This document shows positions 17,401-25,039 of a stretch of 64,000 nt of DNA, one piece after another. The stretch spans positions 1 through 64,000 of the forward strand of contig NZ_JAFVLN010000010.1 of the NCBI RefSeq assembly GCF_017377775.1, in the 5' to 3' direction. Position numbers and translations under genes: made by a program. Each line of letters starts with the position of its first letter. Positions within the stretch are counted from its first letter, which is position 1. This stretch comes from Streptomyces sp. VRA16 Mangrove soil (GTDB taxonomy: Bacteria; Actinomycetota; Actinomycetes; Streptomycetales; Streptomycetaceae). The notes beneath the pieces are model-generated. The model had not been told where the DNA came from. It was given only the letters and a program-made list of their open reading frames with translations, and did no database searches.

Positions 17401-17789
17401 TCGGCGCCGAGCGCGTCGGTGTACGTGACGGAGTGGACGCCGTCGGTCAGGTAGCCGTGCGCGGTCCGGTTCTCCTCGTACGTGTCCTGGGAGGCCGGGG
17501 TCGAGGCGGTCGCGAGGGCCTCACGGACGGCCTCCGGGGGGAGGTCGGGGTTGAGCCGCTCGATGGCCTCGCGGAGATCGGAGTAGAGGATCAGGTCGTC
17601 CCAGGAACGGCGGTGCCCGGAACCGGGCGCGAGCTCATTGCCCTCGGCCTTCGGCCAGTCGAGCTCCACGAGCTCTTCGAGGGCGAGAAACTCCCAGTCG
17701 ATTTCGAGGGGGCGGAAGTTGTCGGGGGTGGAGGTGTCGGGGTTGTTGGGGGTGTCGCTGCAGCCGTCGTCGTTCCCGTGCGTGGTCAT
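14451..17789 (-). CDS. hsdR: Type I restriction endonuclease subunit R
   Basis: 1112 aa, normal for HsdR. The N-terminal nuclease has the PD-(D/E)xK signature (RFDLVLYVNGLPLAVIELKR, about residues 185-205). The SF2 translocase follows with Walker A (VVWHTQGSGKSEEM), the DEAH box (IVVVVDEAHRSHYDHLD) and later motifs (LLAFTGTPISEADRN, LLIVNNMLLTGFDAPSIHTM, LMQALARVNRRF). The C-terminal helical region should contact the M2S core. It uses ATP to translocate DNA and cuts unmethylated invading DNA. Its ATG overlaps the hsdS stop (ATGA at 17786-17789), so stoichiometry is probably set by coupling. An Asp/Ala dipeptide run (about AVHADADADADVP) is a small low-complexity insertion. Confidence 0.96.
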   Translation of the reverse strand: MTTHGNDDGCSDTPNNPDTSTPDNFRPLEIDWEFLALEELVELDWPKAEGNELAPGSGHRRSWDDLILYSDLREAIERLNPDLPPEAVREALATASTPASQDTYEENRTAHGYLTDGVHSVTYTDALGAEHTPTVRIVDLEHADANTYRAVRQVTVINGERNRRFDLVLYVNGLPLAVIELKRAGDPNATLSAAHTQIRHYIEEFPTAFRYNAVVLLSDGITAKYGTPFTPYEHFAPWNTDEFGARVDTVDAAAVHADADADADVPTGQDLALHGLFTQPRFLTLVRSFINFVVAKRMKRIAKPHQYFAVTRAADAVRRAAATDGKAGVVWHTQGSGKSEEMVLTTNLVMRDPALHNPTVVVVTDRTDLDDQLFDTFKESEVLPEQPHQFLNRAALREELAAKRTGGILFTTLQKFGRTKQEKESGTDHPLLSERRNIVVVVDEAHRSHYDHLDGYARHLRDALPHATLLAFTGTPISEADRNTREVFGDYIDTYDLKRAADDGATVKVYHESRVVQLVLDRDVDPTAIDTEADRITDGLDDTERTRVEQAVATMNAMYGAPARIRDLTQDLVEHWEARRAAMLPFVADADDAPGGAPGKAMLVCATREICVRVYDALRELRPDWHTDDHTTGAMKIVYSSDSRKDSKELRVHALRDSQRKAVTNRAKDPEDELQLLIVNNMLLTGFDAPSIHTMYLDRPLRGAGLMQALARVNRRFRKKEDGLLVGYAPLTENLQKAIAEYSADDQADRTLGQDIDRALDELRNEYDILDQMLIGWNWRERLSRPDPKAFIKAAYTTAEYLRSPATPGNNPDQLDDPNQTLSRRFREHGYRLERFFALAGSSADISSRFGDQPYWKRDIQFLVEVRTYMAKLDAMDREAQGLPVARDVALYLSQLTSAVVETGGVTDLFSEAGLDKADLTHLNDALVGRLQNSETPHLAAEALRRLVEQKMREQTRHNIVRQTAFSERLQDLMARYMRQQLTSAEIIAQLVELAKTVAEDARRGEKFTPPLGDDELAFYDAVADLGSARDLMGDEILSGIARDLVVQVRKNLKKDWIAREPVRARLRATIRRLLARHGYPPEQSKEAIDLVIRQMEHFADKWSQDGSAADA

Positions 17790-18988
17790 ACATGGTCCTC
17801 GACAATCTTCTCGGCGTCCTTGACGCGGAGGCGGCCGGACATGAGTTGGGGGAGGAGGGTGTCGCGGAGGGTGGCAAGGGTCTTCGACTCACGGCGAGCC
17901 GCGAGAATCGACTGGGCCAGGGAACGAATCTGGCCGCCGACCTCGCCGAACTGCCGGGGGTCGACCACCTCCGTCTCCATCACCTCTGCTGGACGCACAC
18001 GCTGGTGACTCTTGGACGTTCCGGTGACCTTCGCCGCCAGTTCCTCAAGGAACTTCCGCTGCGCCACTACCGACCAGAGTTCATGCGTGGAGATGCCAAG
18101 TCCAGGCACAAGAACCAAGAACTCCGTTGACGCCAGAGAGGGAACCGACCTATCTGGCACCACATCCCAAGCCCTTGGAATCTCAGGGTTCAGCTTGGAC
18201 AGAAGGACCGCAGGGGAATCGATCACAAACTTCCCGCTCTTAATCGAGAGCGGAGAACAACGATCAGGAGCCTTCCCGGAATCGAAGGCCGGCAGGCTGT
18301 AGTGATCGACGAGATCGTCGGACATCTCCTGAGGGACCTGCTGAACCTTACTGAGGTCGGCGATCTCGCCCAGCCGAATCCGTTTTTCCCATCGCTCATC
18401 GAGAGCCAGAGCCAAGGCCAATTCGTCCGCCGTGACCGCGATGCGCTCATTGACGGCGATCTTGTCGTCCAGCGCCCCGAGGATAGCGCCAATGGCACGT
18501 TGCTGCGAGATTTCAGGGAGTGAAATCCTCAGCCGCTTCTGGTCGCTCAGACTCAGGTACGGCGCCATATCTGTGCCATGCGCCATCGAAGCAAGCTGAT
18601 CAGCCATCTCCGGACCGATCGCCCAATACCTTAGATACCGGGCGTCAATTTGGCATGGATCGAGAGTGCGCCAAAAACTGAGATGCGGGGAATACACAAA
18701 CGGAGCCATTCCAGGCGCAACGTAGCCGGTCCGCCCCGTACTGTTCCCCTTAGTCGTGATTACCGTATCTCCGTGACGGGAAACTTTCCCAGAAATCTTA
18801 TCTGCGAGATGGCGATGAAACCGCTCCAAGCCATCTGTCTTCCAGCCTTGATCCGTAAGATTCCCCGCCCTCATAAACGGGAGGCCATCTCCATCAAGCT
18901 CGCTATTCTTTGCCCGGTATCCATCACCGATCTCTAGTACACCTCGGTGAATCAACTCCAGGAAAGTGGAAGTAGTACGCTCAGCCAT
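17786..18988 (-). CDS. hsdS: Type I restriction specificity subunit S
   Basis: 400 aa with the classic two-TRD plan. TRD1 (GLPFMRAGNLTDQGW to YLSLSDQKRLRISLP) is followed by a first conserved helix (ISQQRAIGAILGALDDKIAVN). TRD2 (LGEIADLSKVQQVP onward) is followed by a second helix (SILAARRESKTLATLRDTLLPQLMSG). It should determine the bipartite recognition site of the complex. The ATG overlaps the hsdM stop by 8 bp. The gene, especially about 18000-18960, has noticeably lower GC and less biased codons than hsdM and hsdR on either side, as expected for specificity genes exchanged by recombination. Confidence 0.94.
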   Translation of the reverse strand: MAERTTSTFLELIHRGVLEIGDGYRAKNSELDGDGLPFMRAGNLTDQGWKTDGLERFHRHLADKISGKVSRHGDTVITTKGNSTGRTGYVAPGMAPFVYSPHLSFWRTLDPCQIDARYLRYWAIGPEMADQLASMAHGTDMAPYLSLSDQKRLRISLPEISQQRAIGAILGALDDKIAVNERIAVTADELALALALDERWEKRIRLGEIADLSKVQQVPQEMSDDLVDHYSLPAFDSGKAPDRCSPLSIKSGKFVIDSPAVLLSKLNPEIPRAWDVVPDRSVPSLASTEFLVLVPGLGISTHELWSVVAQRKFLEELAAKVTGTSKSHQRVRPAEVMETEVVDPRQFGEVGGQIRSLAQSILAARRESKTLATLRDTLLPQLMSGRLRVKDAEKIVEDHV

Positions 18989-20615
18989 CGATCTTCTCCA
19001 GCTGCTCGCGCACCGACTTCGCCAGCTCGTCCGACTTATCGAACAGCTCGTACAGCTCCCCGGTCAGCCGCGCAATCTTCTCCGCGACCGCCTCGGCATC
19101 CTCTTCCTCCGCCTCAGTCGCCCCGACGTACCGCCCCGGCGTCAGCACGTACCCGTGCTCCTGCACCGTCTTCAGGTCCGCGCTCGCGCAGAACCCCGGC
19201 ACATCCGCGTACGTCTCCCCCGCGTCCTTCGCGCTCGTCGTCCCCCGCCACGCGTGATAAGTCCCCGCGATCTTCGCGAGATCGGCCTCCGTCAGCACCC
19301 GCTCAGTACGGTCGACCATCTCGCCCATGTCCCGGGCGTCGATGAACAGGATCTCGCCCCGGCGGTCCGCGGCCGCAACCTTCTGCCCCTTCACGCCCCC
19401 CGGCGACTTGTCCTTCGCCAGGAACCACAGGCAAGCCGGAATGGCCGTCGTCCGGAACAGCTGCGCCGGCAGCGCGACCATGCACGCCACCATGTCGCCG
19501 TCGACCAGCGCCTGTCGGATCTCCCCCTCCCCGCTCTGCTGGCTGCTCATCGAGCCGTTGGCAAGGACGACGCCAGCCGTTCCCCGCTCCCCCAGCTTGC
19601 TGATCATGTGCTGGAGCCAGGCGTAGTTGGCGTTACCTCTCGGCGGGACGCCGTACTTCCATCGCGGGTCCGACTCGTTGCGCGCCCAGTCCTTGATGTT
19701 GAAGGGCGGGTTGGCCATGACGTAGTCGGCCTTGAGGTCCGGGTGTTTGTCGTCGGCGAAGGTGTCGCCCCAGCGGGCGGCGAGATTGCCGTCGATGCCG
19801 TGAATGGCGAGGTTCATCTTGGCCAGGCGCCAGGTGCGTTCATTGAGTTCCTGGCCGTAGACGGAGATGTCGGCCTTGTGGCCGCGGCCACGGTGGGCCT
19901 CGATGAACTTGGCGGCCTGGACGAACATGCCGCCGGAGCCGCAGGCCGGGTCGTACACCCGGCCCTCGTACGGTTCCAGGACCTCCACCAGGAGGCGGAC
20001 GACGCTGCTCGGGGTGTAGAACTCACCGCCCCGCTTGCCTTCCGCGCGGGCAAAGTTGCCGAGGAAGTACTCGTAGACCTCGCCGAGGACGTCCTGGGCG
20101 GGCTTGTCGTCGCTGCCGCCGAAGCGTGCGTCGGTGATGAGGTCGACGAGTTCGGCCAGGCGCTTCTTGTCGACGTTGTCCTTGTTGAAGATCTTGGGGA
20201 GGACGCCGGTCAGCGACGGGTTGGCCTTCATGATGGCGTCCATCGCCTGGTCGAGGACCTCGCCGACGTTGCCGCTCTTGGCGTTGGCGGAGATCGAGGA
20301 CCAACGGGCACTCTCGGGCACCCAGAAGACGTGGTGCCCGGTGTACTCGTCCTGGTCCTCCAGGAACTCCTCCAGGCGGTCTTTGGCAATGCCTTCCTCC
20401 GCGAGCTCCTTGGCGAGCTGTTCGCGACGCTCTTCGAAGGCGTCGGAGACGTACTTGAGGAAGATCAGGCCGAGGACGAACTCCTTGTACTGGTTGGCGT
20501 CCATGGAGCCGCGCAGCTTGTCGGCGGCCTTCCAGAGGATGGCCTGGATCTCCTTGGGCGTGGATGCGGTGAACAGCTCCGCCTGGTCAGCGGGCTTCTT
20601 CTTCCGGGGAGGCAT
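18981..20615 (-). CDS. hsdM: Type I restriction methylase subunit M
   Basis: 544 aa. The N-terminal HsdM helical domain (IQAILWKAADKLRGSMDANQ) is followed by the catalytic domain with intact motif I (VYDPACGSGGMFVQAAKF) and motif IV (YVMANPPFNIKDWARN), plus FLAKDKSPGG and the typical C-terminus. It transfers methyl groups from SAM to adenine N6 within the complex. The ATG at 20615 is preferred over a TTG at 20636 because GGAGA precedes it and the family usually starts near this Lys-rich segment. It lies 17 bp after the stop of the unusual upstream fusion gene and overlaps hsdS, so the four genes form one operon. Confidence 0.95.
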   Translation of the reverse strand: MPPRKKKPADQAELFTASTPKEIQAILWKAADKLRGSMDANQYKEFVLGLIFLKYVSDAFEERREQLAKELAEEGIAKDRLEEFLEDQDEYTGHHVFWVPESARWSSISANAKSGNVGEVLDQAMDAIMKANPSLTGVLPKIFNKDNVDKKRLAELVDLITDARFGGSDDKPAQDVLGEVYEYFLGNFARAEGKRGGEFYTPSSVVRLLVEVLEPYEGRVYDPACGSGGMFVQAAKFIEAHRGRGHKADISVYGQELNERTWRLAKMNLAIHGIDGNLAARWGDTFADDKHPDLKADYVMANPPFNIKDWARNESDPRWKYGVPPRGNANYAWLQHMISKLGERGTAGVVLANGSMSSQQSGEGEIRQALVDGDMVACMVALPAQLFRTTAIPACLWFLAKDKSPGGVKGQKVAAADRRGEILFIDARDMGEMVDRTERVLTEADLAKIAGTYHAWRGTTSAKDAGETYADVPGFCASADLKTVQEHGYVLTPGRYVGATEAEEEDAEAVAEKIARLTGELYELFDKSDELAKSVREQLEKIDG

Positions 20616-20632
20616 GGGCGCTCGGGTCTCCT

Positions 20633-22798
20633 TCAAGAATCGGACGAAAGATCAGGCGAGAGGGGGTCAGTGAGGGTCAGTGTGCCGTCGACGAGGCCGG
20701 CGGCGGTCAGGGAGGTCAGGTCGTCGAGGGCCGCCGCGTGCTGGCGCAGCAGGGCCGTGCGGCGGGCAATGTCGGCCAGTAGAGCGTCGTAACGCTCGGC
20801 CTCGTCGCCGGGGAGGTCGGGGATGAGGAGGTCCTCTATGCGGCGGGCGGAGCGGACCGCGCCGCTCACCCGCCGGTGTTCGGTGGCCGCCGAGCGCAGG
20901 AGCGCCGCCAGGACGCGGGGCCGTACGGGGTGCTCGGCGTCGGACCGTGCGCGCAGGACACGGGCGGGGAAGGCGACCACGGACAGGCCCTCGTCGTCGA
21001 TGTACGCGCCGAAGCTCGGGGTGGCGGTGACGACGATGTCGCCGGGTTCGGTGAAGTAGGCGTGCTCGTAGGTGTTGAGGAGTACGGCGCGGTCGATGCG
21101 GTGGCTGCCGACCGGCGCGCTGCCGGTGATCTCGGCCGGGGTGAGGACCGTGTAGTGGCCCGCGCCGCCGGTGAGGAGGTGTTCGGCGGCGATGCGGTGG
21201 CCGGGCAGTCGGCGCAGGCGGCGGTCCTTGAGCAGGCGGGCCACGGTGGTGCGGCGGGCCGGCTGGTCGTCGGGGCGCAGGACGGCGTTGGCGCGGATCG
21301 TGGGCGCGTGGTCGAGGGCGCTACGGGTGGCGTCGATCAGCTGCTGGAGGCGGAGTTCGGTCTCGGAGATTCGGGCTGGGCGTTCGACGACGGTGCGGGT
21401 GTAGCGGTCGGCGTGCGGGCGGTGCTGCGGGGTGAACGCGGCACCCGGTGCGCCGGTCAGCGCGGTGGCCCGGACGACGGCGGCGTTGCGCGGTTCGTGG
21501 CGGCTGTCTGCCCGCCAGCCCGCGTCGCGAAAGATGTCGATGTCCTCGGCTAGTGCGTCCAGGGTCTGCGGGGTGAGGGCGTGTGAGGAGAGGTCGGCAA
21601 GGAGGACCTGGCCAGTGCGCTTGTCTTCGGGGGTGCGGTGCAGGATCCAGATCGCGGTGCGGTGGGCCGGGCGGAAAGGAAGCACGCCTTCGGGGAGGCT
21701 GATCGCTGCCTTAAGGAGGTGCTGTTCCAGGAAATCCCGGCGCAGACGGTCCGCCTCCCCGCGCGCAGGCAGGGGCCGGACGAGCGCGTCGGCAGGGCCC
21801 AGGACGACGGCTGTGCGGTCCTCGGCTAGGAGGTCGGTGAGGTCTTGCAGGCTCTGCAGGACGGCGAGCGGGCTGCGGGCCTCGGCCGCCTCGTAAGGAA
21901 GGCAGCAGACGATGACGTGCGGGTTTCCCCAGTCGTCCGTGGCCAGTTCCTCGCCGTCCGCAAGGTCCATCTCGAATTCCTGGACGCCCTGCGCCATCAG
22001 GCGGCGGCGGGCGAGCCGGGCCAGGTCCGGCATCGGGTCCGCGGAGAGGAAGAAGGGTGAATCCTCGGCATCGGACACGGAATCGCGCAGGGCGACCAGC
22101 AGATCGCCGCTCCGGGGATACAGGACGGCGGCCGTGGCTCCTTCCTCGCGCTCGTTCAGTCGCGCGAGGCCGGTCAGACGGGCCATCGCCCGACTCACCA
22201 GCGGAATCGGTTCGTCGGCGGCGAGGTCGTCGCAGCCCAGGCGGCGGCGCGCGTCCATGACCCGTTCGAGCGCGTCGGCCGGGGTGTAGGCGGCCTCGGT
22301 AAGGTGATCGGCGAGTACGGCGAGCAGGGGTCCCTGACGTTCGGCGTCCGGCAGGTCGCGCAGTTCTTTGTGGAGATAGGCGTCCTCGAAGTCGGTCTCC
22401 GCAGCGCGCTCCAGGATCGTGCGCCACGGCAGCTCGGAGAGCGGTTGGTCGAGGAGCTGGCGCAGGCAGAGCAGCGCGGTCACCGTGTCGACCAGCGTGC
22501 GGGCAGGGATCGCGCGCCGCCAGGCGGACAGGGTGTGCAGCACCAGCTCCGCCCGGATCTGGTCGGCGTCGGCATTGCCGCGGCCGGTAGACAGGAGCCA
22601 TTCGGCGACTTCACGGCCGTCGAAGAGCGGACTGGCCCCCTCGTAAGCAACGGGCTCGGGGAAATCCGCGTGCCGGCGGGCCCAGGTGGTGACGACGGGA
22701 CGTTGGACCTGGGCCAAGGTCCCGATTTCGGCGTAACTGATCCGCCAGGAGATCTCCTCGGGCAGGATGGGAGCGGTCGCTTCACGTGTGCCGGCCAT
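20633..22798 (-). CDS. HTH / degenerate N6-methylase / specificity-like fusion protein, first gene of the hsd operon
   Basis: 721 aa. Residues about 17-70 (ISYAEIGTLAQVQRPVVTTW to FDGREVAEWLLSTG) form a MerR/excisionase-like HTH of the type fused to some actinobacterial N6-methylases. A methylase-like region follows, but motif I has become AAVLYPRSGDLLVALRDS (no DPxCGSG) and motif IV has become VIVCCLPYEAAEAR (CLPY for NPPY), so catalysis is not expected. Later strands (FLEQHLLKAAISLPEGVLPF, RTAIWILH) keep the fold. The C-terminal 220 residues (YTVLTPAEITG, YFTEPGDIVVTATPSFGAYI) resemble an S-subunit recognition domain with a helical end. Its stop precedes hsdM by 17 bp. It may be a regulator or an extra DNA-recognition subunit of the restriction complex; the role is unknown. 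Confidence 0.75.
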   Translation of the reverse strand: MAGTREATAPILPEEISWRISYAEIGTLAQVQRPVVTTWARRHADFPEPVAYEGASPLFDGREVAEWLLSTGRGNADADQIRAELVLHTLSAWRRAIPARTLVDTVTALLCLRQLLDQPLSELPWRTILERAAETDFEDAYLHKELRDLPDAERQGPLLAVLADHLTEAAYTPADALERVMDARRRLGCDDLAADEPIPLVSRAMARLTGLARLNEREEGATAAVLYPRSGDLLVALRDSVSDAEDSPFFLSADPMPDLARLARRRLMAQGVQEFEMDLADGEELATDDWGNPHVIVCCLPYEAAEARSPLAVLQSLQDLTDLLAEDRTAVVLGPADALVRPLPARGEADRLRRDFLEQHLLKAAISLPEGVLPFRPAHRTAIWILHRTPEDKRTGQVLLADLSSHALTPQTLDALAEDIDIFRDAGWRADSRHEPRNAAVVRATALTGAPGAAFTPQHRPHADRYTRTVVERPARISETELRLQQLIDATRSALDHAPTIRANAVLRPDDQPARRTTVARLLKDRRLRRLPGHRIAAEHLLTGGAGHYTVLTPAEITGSAPVGSHRIDRAVLLNTYEHAYFTEPGDIVVTATPSFGAYIDDEGLSVVAFPARVLRARSDAEHPVRPRVLAALLRSAATEHRRVSGAVRSARRIEDLLIPDLPGDEAERYDALLADIARRTALLRQHAAALDDLTSLTAAGLVDGTLTLTDPLSPDLSSDS

Positions 22799-23151
22799 GC
22801 GGTTCCGCTCCCTTCGTGACGCCTGCCTCGTGCTCTCGGTCGAGAACGTTTCTCCCAGGGCACCTCACACGCTACAGCCGGTCGAGCTCTCATTTTTTCG
22901 AGCGATTGATAACCAGGGTTATCAGGTTCTCGAAAAATTTCACCTCCAATCTTCTGGCACCTTCGTCACCATCACCCCGGCACCACCCGCCGGGACGCCA
23001 GCCCCATACGAGTCCGACCGCACCCGCGTCCTCATCGCCGCACCTCCTGCTCCCTTGCCGGGCACTCACCCCTGTCCGCCTCGACACCACCCGTCCCGTA
23101 AGGCCGCTCGTGTTACCGAACCGCACCGCAACCTCGCCCCAGGAGACCTCT
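22799..23151. promoter_or_regulatory. Divergent control region between the hsd operon and the TIGR04141-like gene
   Basis: 353 bp, distinctly AT-richer than the coding flanks. It must hold promoters for both directions. Its most striking element is the nested palindrome at 22892-22939. The part next to the plus-strand gene (22960-23140) is C-rich with no evident coding sequence and ends in a clear AGGAG ribosome site at 23141-23145. Confidence 0.6.
22892..22939. promoter_or_regulatory. 48-bp nested palindrome (operator candidate)
   Basis: The inner dyad GATAACC-AG-GGTTATC (22908-22923) is perfect. Outer arms ATTTTTTCGAG (22892-22902) and CTCGAAAAATT (22929-22939) match at 10 of 11 positions. 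Both dyads share the centre 22915.5. Two concentric AT-rich dyads in a divergent promoter region suggest binding of a multimeric regulator, or a hairpin in the leader RNA. Confidence 0.75.
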
Positions 23152-24900
23152 GTGTCCAGCACCGCGTCGAAGCGCACCCTGTACCGCCTGACCCACGTCA
23201 AGGCGACCCCTGAGTCGATGCTCGAAGCCCTCGACGTCGACGCCCTCGACACCCTGGACGCGGTCGTGCGCGACGTCAGCGATCACCTGGGAGTTCCCGC
23301 CCTCGCGGTGTCCTTCGCCGTAGCGAAGGAGGAAGCCGCCTGGGGCAAGGACATCCTCCGGCTCACCGACGAGTCGGACCTGCTGCAGAGCGAGCAGCGC
23401 ACCGGCGCACTGCTCGTGCTCGCCGTCGACGGCGCGGTGTACGCGATCGGCTTCGACCAGGGGTACAGGCTTCTTCCCACCCAGCTCAAGGACGCGCGCT
23501 TCGGTCTGTCCTTCGGTATCCGCGCCATCAACCCGCGGCAGGTGCGGGACTTCACTGCCAGCGTCCTCGGCCAGGCGCGCATCGACAGTTCCCTGATCCA
23601 TGCCGGCGCCTCCGTACCGGCACTCGGACTCCGAGACCACGGGCGGATCATCCGCCACCTCGGCGGCTACCTCGACGAAGTCGACCTCACCGCAGGGAGC
23701 GGCACCAGGAACGGGGCCATGACCGCGGAGGGCGGCATCGGACTCCGTATCAAACTCGGCACCACCCCCGCCACACTGATCAAGGACATCCGCGCCATCG
23801 CCGCGATCTGCGAGCACGTCGTTCCCCACCCCGACCTGGCCTTCGTCGAGCACATCACCGCGGTCAAGGACCCTTCCCTCATCGACGCGCTCGACGCGGA
23901 ACTGGACGCCACGCTCGGCCGTCCCGCAGACGGCCGGATCATCGCCGCCGTCCCCTTCTCCCAGAGCACCGACCTGCCCCGGTCCACCGCCTGCACCATC
24001 AAGATCGGGTCATGCCCGCCCCACCTCCGGGACGAGTTCAGTCTCGACTACGTCCTGGAGCGGGCCCGTGTGATCAAGGCAGGCGCCCGCGTCACGGCGC
24101 TCCGGCAGGGCACCGTCGAACTGTTTCGTGACACGCTCTCCGCACGGACCGCGCTCGCCCCGCGCACCGCCTCCCTGGAAGCCCTGTCCAAGGAAACCGC
24201 CATGAAGTGGATCGAGGCCACTTTCTCCCTCGGCTCCCGCACGTTCTGTCTGCTCGACGGTGAGTGGTACGAGCTCGGGGCGGGCTACCTGCGCAACGTC
24301 AACGAGACCGTGGCTCCCTTGTTCCCCGACGCGCCCTCCGTCGATCTCCCCCGCTGGCCGCTCGTCGAGAAGCTCAACAAGAAGGGTATGCGCGTGATGC
24401 GTCCCGTAGACGAAGGCGACTACAACAAGCTGGCCGCCCAGGCCCGTCGCGGCTGGGTCTGCCTGGACAAGAAGAATGTCCACAACCCCTTTCGGGCAAG
24501 CAACTCCGTCGAGATCTGCGACCTGTTCACCGAGGACGACACTCTTGTCCTCGTGAAGCCCGCGCACTCCTCAAGCCCGCTGAGTCACCTGTTCAGCCAG
24601 GCGCGCGTCTCCGTTGAGCTCCTCTTCGAGAACGCGGCCGTACGCGCGGAGTTCGCCCGGTCCGTACACGTCAACAGCGATCCGGCCCGCAGCATCCCCG
24701 AGGACTTCACCCCGCGCCGCGTCGTCTTCGCGATCCTTCTGAAGGACGGAGCCAAGCTCACGCCGGACTCCCTCTTCCCGTTCTCCGCCATCACCCTGGC
24801 CCAGACCGCGAAGGCCCTCGCCGCTCGCGGCGTGACCGTCGAAGTCATCGGCGTCGAAAGCGAGTCGGCCCAGTCCGCCATGCGCGACGAGGCTGCGTAG
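23152..24900 (+). CDS. TIGR04141/DUF6119-like sporadically distributed protein
   Basis: 582 aa. The overall layout and segments such as LYRLTHVKATPESMLEALDV, GALLVLAVDGAVYAIGFDQG, GYRLLPTQLKDARFGLSFGI, FCLLDGEWYELGAGYL and the C-terminal AHSSSPLSHLFSQARVSVEL with RRVVFAILLKDG resemble the family labelled sporadically distributed protein TIGR04141 (DUF6119). This was recognised from memory, not by search. The family has no established activity and is often found among restriction or phage-defence genes. A GTG at 23152 with AGGAG six bases upstream is a much better start than the long upstream reading, which is low-complexity. It is divergent from the hsd operon across the nested palindrome. 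Confidence 0.75.
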   Translation: MSSTASKRTLYRLTHVKATPESMLEALDVDALDTLDAVVRDVSDHLGVPALAVSFAVAKEEAAWGKDILRLTDESDLLQSEQRTGALLVLAVDGAVYAIGFDQGYRLLPTQLKDARFGLSFGIRAINPRQVRDFTASVLGQARIDSSLIHAGASVPALGLRDHGRIIRHLGGYLDEVDLTAGSGTRNGAMTAEGGIGLRIKLGTTPATLIKDIRAIAAICEHVVPHPDLAFVEHITAVKDPSLIDALDAELDATLGRPADGRIIAAVPFSQSTDLPRSTACTIKIGSCPPHLRDEFSLDYVLERARVIKAGARVTALRQGTVELFRDTLSARTALAPRTASLEALSKETAMKWIEATFSLGSRTFCLLDGEWYELGAGYLRNVNETVAPLFPDAPSVDLPRWPLVEKLNKKGMRVMRPVDEGDYNKLAAQARRGWVCLDKKNVHNPFRASNSVEICDLFTEDDTLVLVKPAHSSSPLSHLFSQARVSVELLFENAAVRAEFARSVHVNSDPARSIPEDFTPRRVVFAILLKDGAKLTPDSLFPFSAITLAQTAKALAARGVTVEVIGVESESAQSAMRDEAA

Positions 24901-25039
24901 CCGCCCGGGACTCTCGCCGTAAACACGCCCTCTATATCTCTCATCCGAACGAGGAGTCCTTTCAGCAGCCCAGAATTCCCGCAAGGGCAGCGGGCATCGT
25001 CTCCGGTGGCAGGGCACCCAAGGAACGGCGGGAGGCTAT

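Noticed and set aside
14916..18008. Long plus-strand reading opposite hsdR
   Set aside because: It is antisense to the well-supported hsdR/hsdS genes, gives a Val/Gly-rich low-complexity product and reflects GC-biased codon positions.
11463..24900. BREX, DISARM or Pgl system
   Set aside because: No PglZ, BrxC, BrxL, DrmA/B/C or kinase-like gene is present. The R, M and S subunits are ordinary type I proteins.
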